Assembly: GCA_035771165.1 (NCBI GenBank) | Contig: JAWNZC010000238.1 | Coordinates: 2,990,001 to 3,054,000 of the forward strand | Origin: Paragorgia papillata | Taxonomy: Eukaryota > Cnidaria > Anthozoa > Scleralcyonacea > Coralliidae | DNA length: 64,000 nucleotides | Direction of reading: 5' to 3' | Part shown: piece after piece, positions 57,429-64,000 of the stretch | How the letters are laid out: each line of letters begins with the position of its first letter | Numbering within the stretch: the stretch's first letter is position 1 | Position numbers and translations under genes: made by a program | The notes under the pieces: model-generated | Seen by the model: only the letters and a program-made list of their open reading frames with translations | The model's database searches: none | What the model was told of the DNA's origin: nothing

Positions 57429-57753
57429 TACAGTGTGTATCAAAAAAATTCGAACCCTTAGAAAATGAATTAGCATTCTTTTCAAACAACCTATTGTAGT
57501 AGTTTGAAAGCCCTAAAAGCGCTGCGTTATAAATTAATCAGCACATAAGTTAAACGAAGCGAAAAAGCTTTTAAATACTTTCACCATGCATACACTTCAA
57601 GTTATCTTAATTTCTCAGGTGTATAAGACCATGTGTTTTACGCATCTGTGGGTTCAGCGAAGTGCTTAGGGCTTTCAAACTACTACAATAGGTTGTTTGA
57701 AAAGAATGCTAATTCATTTTCTAAGGGTTCGAATTTTTTTGATACACACTGTA
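57429..57753. mobile_element. Mariner-like MITE (TA target)
   Basis: Second copy of the 37996 family with the same ends and interior; about 60 bases longer, with extra sequence just inside both ends. Confidence 0.7.
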
Positions 57754-58299
57754 TAGCAGCGTTTAGAGTTCAATAGCCCAACCGTGTTATTTAAAATATT
57801 AATAAGAGAAAAACAAAAGGTTTGTACACCGTTTGAACATAAAATCCCAACTCATGCATAGACGCTCTGAAGTTTTTCGAGTTTCCAAACCATGTATATC
57901 TCAATTGACTGTCTCTCCAAATAAAGCCGCTTTTCTACTAGGCGATTTTTCCCCTTGAATTTTGGGAATAACTTTTAAAAACGAAAACTAAACAACAACT
58001 ATCGGAAACAAACAATCATCGTTGGCGAGACCCCGTTCTTCGTGTGAGCTCTCACGATGAGCCGAATTTGGCTCAGAGAGCAAATACTATAAAATATTTT
58101 TTAAAAAAGAATGGACTCGATTGTTCTCCACCGCTGGAAGTCCCATGGTAACCAAATGTTTTTTTCTGAATTTTAAAATATTGTAGTTCCAAGTTCTCAA
58201 AAGAACTTTTGTAACATAAAAGTATTATATTAAGATAAGATCTTAAATGAAAGACACCTTGGTTTTTGCAAAACATTTTGGGAAGTCGTGTTGAGTTTT

Positions 58300-59170
58300 T
58301 TGTCTTCATCGCAGATAATGACTGGGTTAAGACTGGGACAACCACTCGCTGCGAGTCACTTGCATCTAATTAAAATTAACTCGTACTCTGTTTGTGCTTT
58401 TTTCTCCGGGTATTGTTTTGGTTCTTTTATTATGGCGCTTCTCGTATTGTACCCTGCGAGCAGAGCCTTCTTTTCCGGCTTATTTTCTTGCTGAGAGAGA
58501 AGAAGAAAAGAAGGCTGCTGTATTCGTGACTGCATGGTTTCCATTGCGCATGCATGTCAGTTGCTTTTAGCGCCAAAATAGATCAACCTTATTCCAAAAT
58601 GGCCGCCGAATTAAAGTAAAAATTCTTTTGAATTTCCCACATGAAAACGAGTTAATTTATATGTATATAAAAGAATTTTAATTTAGTTAGTGGCGGGGGA
58701 TGGTTTGGAAGCTCCATTGTCTTTCAGGATTATGCAATGGTCATGTTATTGTGTTCATGTTGGAGGAAGGCAATTGGTTGAAGAAAGGAAATTCTATGGA
58801 CACGTGACGACGAAGGACTACACAACGAACAAAGGACTTACAACACGTGACGACGAAGGACTGCACTAATTAAACCCGAACGTTGCTATTGGATGACTGC
58901 TTCATTATACAGAAAATACAATACGTTCAGTAACCGTGAAATTAGACAAATTGAACAAAACCATTGAACAATGACTTTTACCGGGTTACGAGAAGCGCCA
59001 TAATAAAAGAACCAAAACGTTACCCGAAGAAAAAAACACAAACACAAAGTAGGCGTCGTAGTTGGGCTCCCTGTGGCAGTGCTCGTTTTTTTGCTCTGAG
59101 TTCTTAGATGTATGTACATGTACTCGCAGCGAGCTGCAAGCCAGTTTCTGAGATGACTGGAAAAGAGGCT
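58300..59170. repeat. Large inverted-repeat element, intergenic
   Basis: GGTTCTTTTATTATGGCGCT (about 58421) is mirrored at about 58990. The CACTCGCTGCGAG start has a counterpart CTCGCAGCGAGCTG near 59130. Interrupted by other fragments. 59170-59400 and 59823-60290 show nothing I can name. Confidence 0.45.
58450..58566. mobile_element. Half copy of Mutator-like MITE family 2
   Basis: Only the left half is present (TACCCTGCGAGCAGAGCC through GCGCATGCATGTCAG). It sits inside the 58300-59170 fold-back. Confidence 0.55.
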
Positions 59171-59405
59171 TTAGTCCTGGGGTTATCAACAGAAAATAAT
59201 TGCCCACAAAGGGTTAATTTGAGATATCTTCTGGGTTATACCAAGTGTTTGGTGGAATGACTTTTGCAGTCATACCCATATACCGAAATTTCCGGTATAC
59301 CAGGATTTTCTGATATACCGATATTTTCATAACAGTCGTTCTCCGACAAATCGAAGTAAAGGGTGGCCATTTTGACAAAATCCAGATAAACAAGCAGTCT
59401 TTCAG

Positions 59406-59822
59406 ATCAACATCCAATCTCGTTCCCAGAGCCCACGTTCCCCACCCGGGAAACGAGAGACTCGATCTGGGATAATCCGTTTCAAATCACAGGATTCTTG
59501 TTATTAATTCAGGTTGAGGTACGCATGCGTAAATATCCGAGCGGAATCTGGATAGTATGTTCTCCTTGTTTGACTTTTCCCTAAACAAGTCAATGGGGTT
59601 GCTGGCGTAGCTCGAATTACAGCATCTACACACATACGGCGAAGATATCGATCGCGACAATCTTTGTTATTTTGGTTTTATTAATTCTACTTCCGGTCAC
59701 TTCAGACCAACTCATGCTCACTATTCAGCCAATAACGTAACGATTTGAAACGGATTATCCCAGCTATCTCTCGTTTTCCCGGGTGGGGAACGTGGACTCT
59801 GGGAACGAGATTGATCAACATC
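59406..59822. mobile_element. Mutator-like MITE, family 1
   Basis: Element 59415-59813 shares ends and interior with the 7565 copy; ATCAACATC (9 bp) is an exact flanking duplication. Confidence 0.8.
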
Positions 59823-60289
59823 GAAAATCTTTTAAACAATTGGGGGGGGGGGGAGGCAATTTCAAAAGCACTTTATCGAATAGCCTGATCTATGCCCTAT
59901 CTATGCGCGGGTCGGAGGGAGAGTGCCGCCAGGGGTTTTACAAACAAGCTTGAAAACCAGTAGAGCAAGATTAGTTTTGATAACGAAATACTGTCGTTTC
60001 GAGCGGCGCCTTTTATCACAGTAAACTGTGTCGAAAACCGGTATACTGATACTGTTCATACCAGTATAATTTTAGCGGTATACATGTGCCGGAAATTTCT
60101 CACACCCTAGGAAACACCATGGATAGTAAAACGACTTATAATCCATGGTAATACACACCCTAGGTCCTAGGCGTTGACCAACTGCGATCGTACAAAGCCT
60201 AAATATTACCTTTAATAATATAACGGACGTCCAACTCCAACTGACTTGGGTTACTGAGTTGGACCACAGTTTGCGGCGCAGGCTATATT

Positions 60290-60925
60290 AATTAAGTTCG
60301 TCCAATTTGAAAAAAAACAAAAAAAAACTTGTGAAATAGTTAGAGAAGATATTTTAGAACATTTCCGTATTTTTTCTTCGTTTATGAGATAGTTCTGTGA
60401 GGAGCCTTGACTCGACAAACTTCAGAATTCGTTAGTAGAACTGCATTTTGTTAGATAAAGCATGAGCAGCGATCTGTAGTAAATCAAACACAGATCGGCT
60501 GCGAATGCTTTATCGTACTTATCAAATGGACGCATCTAAATAGCCATGTTTTCAAACTATTTTTCAAGTTAGAGTAACTTTAATTTAGCTTAGTAAATTG
60601 AGGAAAAGGTTTATCAGTTTATGTAAATCAGGAGGAATCTGTATGCGATTTACTGATATTGATTAAACATTCATTTCTTTTGAATTTTCTTCATGAATTA
60701 TCGGTATTAATGAATTTGATAAGTAATCTTAATGATGTAACTGTGATGACGTTTCTGTGATTTTATAACTCAACATAAGTATTCTTAATTTGTAATTATT
60801 GTATAATTTGTAACAATATTTGTTAAAGGGAAGAGACCTTGATTTGGGCGTCATAACCCTCTTGTCTCTTGCTTCGTGTGTACTACACGAAAACCAAATA
60901 AATAAATAAATAAATAAATAAACAA
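60290..60925. repeat. MITE fragments and AAAT microsatellite
   Basis: 60290-60400 resembles the piggyBac-like family (TTAAGTTCGTCCAATTTG). 60415-60720 is a copy of the 873 family with GATAAAGCATGAGCAGCGAT mirrored. AAAT repeats at 60898-60925. The 60930-61480 stretch has a palindrome around TTTAACCACAATGCTTTGCG but no gene. Confidence 0.45.
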
Positions 60926-61484
60926 TTGACGGTACCGAAAAATATGGCGGCGGTACATTTAACCACAATGCTTTGCGACCTCAAATCAGCTCAAATAACA
61001 ACTAAACATTGTTTATCATGCTAAGATGGATAAGTAAGCAAGAACTTCATTCCTACCAAAGTTGATCGTTTTAAAACCATATCTTCCAATGATTCTGCAA
61101 GAAACAATATTTACTGCGCGCAAAGGATTGTGGTTAAATGTACAAGTCGCCATCTTTTTCGGTACGGTCAATTGACGCCTGCATGCTCAGGCGTTCGCTC
61201 GGGCTACTGAAAGCAGGGTAGATATATTTACTTTCAAACATAGCAAATTCACTATATATCTCCAAGTTTAACAAAATTACTTGGAATATTAAAACTTATA
61301 ACATTAAAATTCTTTGGGCTATAAAATATTTCATGTTGAGTAATCATGCGGGTATAAGTGATTTTGTAATGCATGAAAATGCTGTATCCTGCTTCATAGG
61401 ATGTCAGAGATAATTTCATCAAACAAACTGAAATATCTCGAAAACGAGGAAATCTTCTTCCATTACAAATTCTTTGTGGAAACT

Positions 61485-62100
61485 TTGCAGGCCTGGCCAA
61501 ACGCTTTCAACATTTCATTCAACATCGTTCAACATTGTTGAATTCAACATGTTGAAAGCGTTTGGCCACCCCTGTTGAATGATGTTGAACGTTGTTGAAT
61601 GGTGTTGAATGATGTTGAACGAAATTTGTGCATGTTCAAATTTTCGTTCAACACGCGTTCAACATTTCTATTGTTCTCAAAATGTTGAAAGGTGTTGAAC
61701 GCATTTGGCCACATTTCATTCAACTTTGTTGAATAGAGACATGTGCGTGCCATGCGGGATCTCTGTAGCCTGCGTAGCTGGCGGTTTTAAGGGGTTGGGG
61801 TCTTGGTGAAGAAGCGGGCGAGGGCGAAAAAGCGGGCGAGGGAGAAAAAGCTGGCCGAAGAGCGCGCGCGCTCTTCCGCCCGCTTTTTCTCCCTCGCCCG
61901 CGAGACCCCAACCGCCAGCTACGCAGGCTAGGGTCTCTGATGCGGGATATTGTCGATTCCAGCTTTTGTGGTAGCCCGCGTTCAATTAATTGTCATTCAT
62001 GAATGTTGAACGATGTTGAATTCATTTGGCCACTCGTGCTTTCAACATTATTCAACATCGTTCAACAATGTTGAATGATGTTGAATGTTGTTTTGACTTT
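61485..62100. mobile_element. TTCAAC-rich MITEs upstream of VTI1A
   Basis: Units 61485-61570, 61570-61745 and 61985-62100 share GGCCAAACGCTTTCAAC or close variants and GATGTTGAA/TTCAACATC hairpins. The 61766-61930 hairpin lies between them. Confidence 0.55.
61757..61939. mobile_element. Short GC-rich MITE with 9-bp duplication
   Basis: Element 61766-61930 has ends TAGCCTGCGTAGCTGGCGGT and its inverse; flanks GGATCTCTG and GGGTCTCTG (8 of 9). The 165 bp are almost wholly a hairpin with GCGGGCGAGGG units. Confidence 0.7.
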
Positions 62101-62225
62101 TTGATTACGTCATTTCCGTTTTTTAATGGGATCAAAATAAAATGGTGGCTGCTTGAACCAGCTGCGTAGTATTGAATTTCTTCAAAACCAAATCTTTTTC
62201 TCCCTTTTATACCAACACTGCCAAG
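62098..62225 (+). promoter_or_regulatory. Likely VTI1A promoter
   Basis: TTACGTCA (a CRE) is followed at once by TTTCCG (an ETS-type site) near 62105-62120. AAAATGGTGGC, a YY1-like site, lies near 62140-62150. The ATG is 75-80 bases further on, which fits a compact TATA-less housekeeping promoter. Confidence 0.4.
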
Positions 62226-62542
62226 ATGAGTGATCTATTTAGCAGTTACGAGAGTACGTTTGGTCATTTATCTGCCGAAATTACGGCTAAAATTGGAAGG
62301 ATTCCCAATCTAGAAGGAGGTAAAAATATGTCGAAATTTTAAATACAATGACGGTGTATTCACTGCCAGACTGTCAGACGGTTGTCACGTTCAATTTTTT
62401 AGTACTTTAGATATATGATATCTTTCTTGTTAAAGTACACTGAAAACATAACATTTTAAATCTTTGTTTGGTTTTTTTGTCAGGTGAAAAGAAGGCCGAA
62501 GTGAAGAATGTTGAAAAAATTATTGATGAAGTTACAGAGTTG
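62226..62542 (+). CDS. VTI1A: VTI1A-type v-SNARE, first two coding exons (partial)
   Basis: Qb-SNARE of the VTI1 family, acting in TGN and endosome fusion. Exon 1 is 62226-62319 and exon 2 is 62484-62542; together they encode MSDLFSSYESTFGHLSAEIT followed by AKIGRIPNLEG and EKKAEVKNVEKIIDEVTEL. This matches the start of VTI1A (Y-E-x2-F, L-x-AEIT-x-KI-x-R-x-P, then an EKK helix), the first helix of the N-terminal three-helix domain. VTI1B begins differently. The donor at 62543 opens an intron that runs into the satellite and off the window, so the remaining N-domain, SNARE motif and membrane anchor are outside. Confidence 0.85.
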
Positions 62543-62875
62543 GTAAGATATTGTAAATATTGAATCTTTTATTAAGCCTGATTTATAGTCGAACAGTCGT
62601 TTCGGTTATGATATTGGGGAGAGAAAACTTCAATATAAATTTGGTTGTTCAAATTCTCATCTTCTTGGGAGGGGGGATGTCTTCAAATACCCTAATGCAA
62701 AGGGAGAATCAGAGACAGTCTGACACAGAGACAAATTATGACAAGACAAAAACTACAAAATAATACACTTTGACATGTACTTAATAAATTATAGTTTTTT
62801 CTGATTAATTTAGTTTTTATGGGAAAATGAAAGCAGTTCTTATTGACAGTGTGGGTTATTTTGGGGGGAAATATT

Positions 62876-64000
62876 GACTCAACTCAAGCTGGGCCATTGA
62901 CTTGACTTGAGTGATTTGAGCTGGGCCATTGACTTCACTCCAGTGACTTGACTTGAGCTGGGCCATTGACTTGACTTGAGCTGGGCCATTGACTTGACAT
63001 GAGCTGGGCCATTGACTTAACTTGAGCTGGGCCATTGACTTGACTTGAGCTGGGCCATTGACTTGACTTGAGCTGGGCCATTGACTTAATTGACTTGAGC
63101 TGAGCCATTGACTTGACTTGAGCTGAGCCATTGACTTGACTTGAGCTGGGCCATTGACTTGACTTGAGCTGGGCCATTGACTTGACTTGAGCTGGGCCAT
63201 TGACTTGACTTGAGCTGGGCCATTGACTTGACTTGAGCTGGGCCATTGACTTAATTGACTTGAGCTGAGCCATTGACTTGACTTGAGCTGAGCCATTGAC
63301 TTGACTTGAGCTGGGCCATTGACTTGACTTGAGCTGAGCCATTGACTTGACTTGAGCTGGGCCATTGACTTGACTTGAGCTGGGCCATTGACTTGACTTG
63401 AGCTGGGCCATTGACTTGACTTGAGCTGGGCCATTGACTTGACTTGAGCTGGGCCATTGACTTGACTTGAGCTGGGCCATTGACTCAACTTGACTTGAGC
63501 TGGGCCATTGACTCAACTTGACTTGAGCTGGGCCATTGACTCAACTTGACTTGAGCTGGGCCATTGACTTGACTTGAGCTGAGCCATTGACTTGACTTGA
63601 GCTGGGCCATTGACTTGACTTGAGCTGGGCCATTGACTTGACTTGAGCTGGGCCATTGACTTGACTTGAGCTGGGCCATTGACTTGACTTGAGCTGAGCC
63701 ATTGACTTGACTTGAGCTGGGCCATTGACTTGACTTGAGCTGGGCCATTGACTTGACTTGAGCTGGGCCATTGACTTGACTTGACTTGAGCTGGGCCATT
63801 GACTTGACTTGACTTGAGCTGGGCCATTGACTGACTTGAGCTGGGCCATTGACTTGACTTGAGCTGAGCCATTGACTTGACTTGAGCTGGGCCATTGACT
63901 CAACTTGACTTGAGCTGAACCATTGACTCAACTTGACTTGAGCTGGGCCATTGACTCAACTTGACTTGACTTGAGCTGGGCCATTGACTCAGTGACTTGA
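62876..64000 (-). repeat. 23-bp satellite/minisatellite running off the edge
   Basis: About 48 units of TTGACTTGAGCTGGGCCA plus TTGAC, with GAGCCA, TTAATTGAC and CTCAACTTGAC variants. Since 23 is not a multiple of 3, all three minus frames cycle through the same 23 codons and stay open (Ser-Gln-Val-Asn-Gly-Pro-Ala type). It lies in the second VTI1A intron. Confidence 0.9.

Noticed and set aside
62856..63931. Long minus-strand ORFs with a 23-residue repeat
   Set aside because: All three frames are open because of the 23-bp satellite; nothing else supports a protein.
62876..64000. CRISPR array
   Set aside because: Units are contiguous with no unique spacers, in an animal genome.

Overview
This window is from an animal nuclear genome: AT-rich, intron-rich and crowded with short non-autonomous transposons and microsatellites. 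All recognisable genes lie on the + strand, with GT-AG introns and matching exon phases. I think it comes from an early-branching metazoan, perhaps an anthozoan cnidarian. This rests only on repeat style and protein divergence, so it is tentative.

Layout: (1) 1-19298, the C-terminal 21 exons of VPS11, the HOPS/CORVET RING subunit; its N-terminal exons lie left of the window. (2) 21945-38873, ZDHHC6, an ER protein palmitoyltransferase, in 11 exons. (3) 38874-45437, no recognised gene; transposon debris, SINE-like pieces and one possible minus-strand exon. (4) 45438-55510, a five-exon gene that reads through as a 693-residue coiled-coil/disordered protein I do not recognise. (5) 55511-62225, stacked fold-back elements and no gene. 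(6) 62226 onward, the first two coding exons of a VTI1A-type SNARE; its second intron enters a 23-bp satellite that runs off the right edge.

Three of the four genes act in endomembrane traffic. ZDHHC6 and VTI1A are also direct neighbours on human 10q25.2, so this looks like old microsynteny with one gene in between. Much of the remaining DNA can be assigned to structured families: hAT-like MITEs (8-bp duplications), Mutator-like MITEs (9-bp), TTAA-bounded piggyBac-like fold-backs, TA-bounded mariner-like MITEs, tRNA-derived SINEs, a 5S-rRNA-derived SINE, a LINE endonuclease fragment and a Ty3/gypsy pol remnant. Five places carry a hammerhead-ribozyme-like core whose stems differ in sequence but still pair; this is the most interesting non-coding signal.
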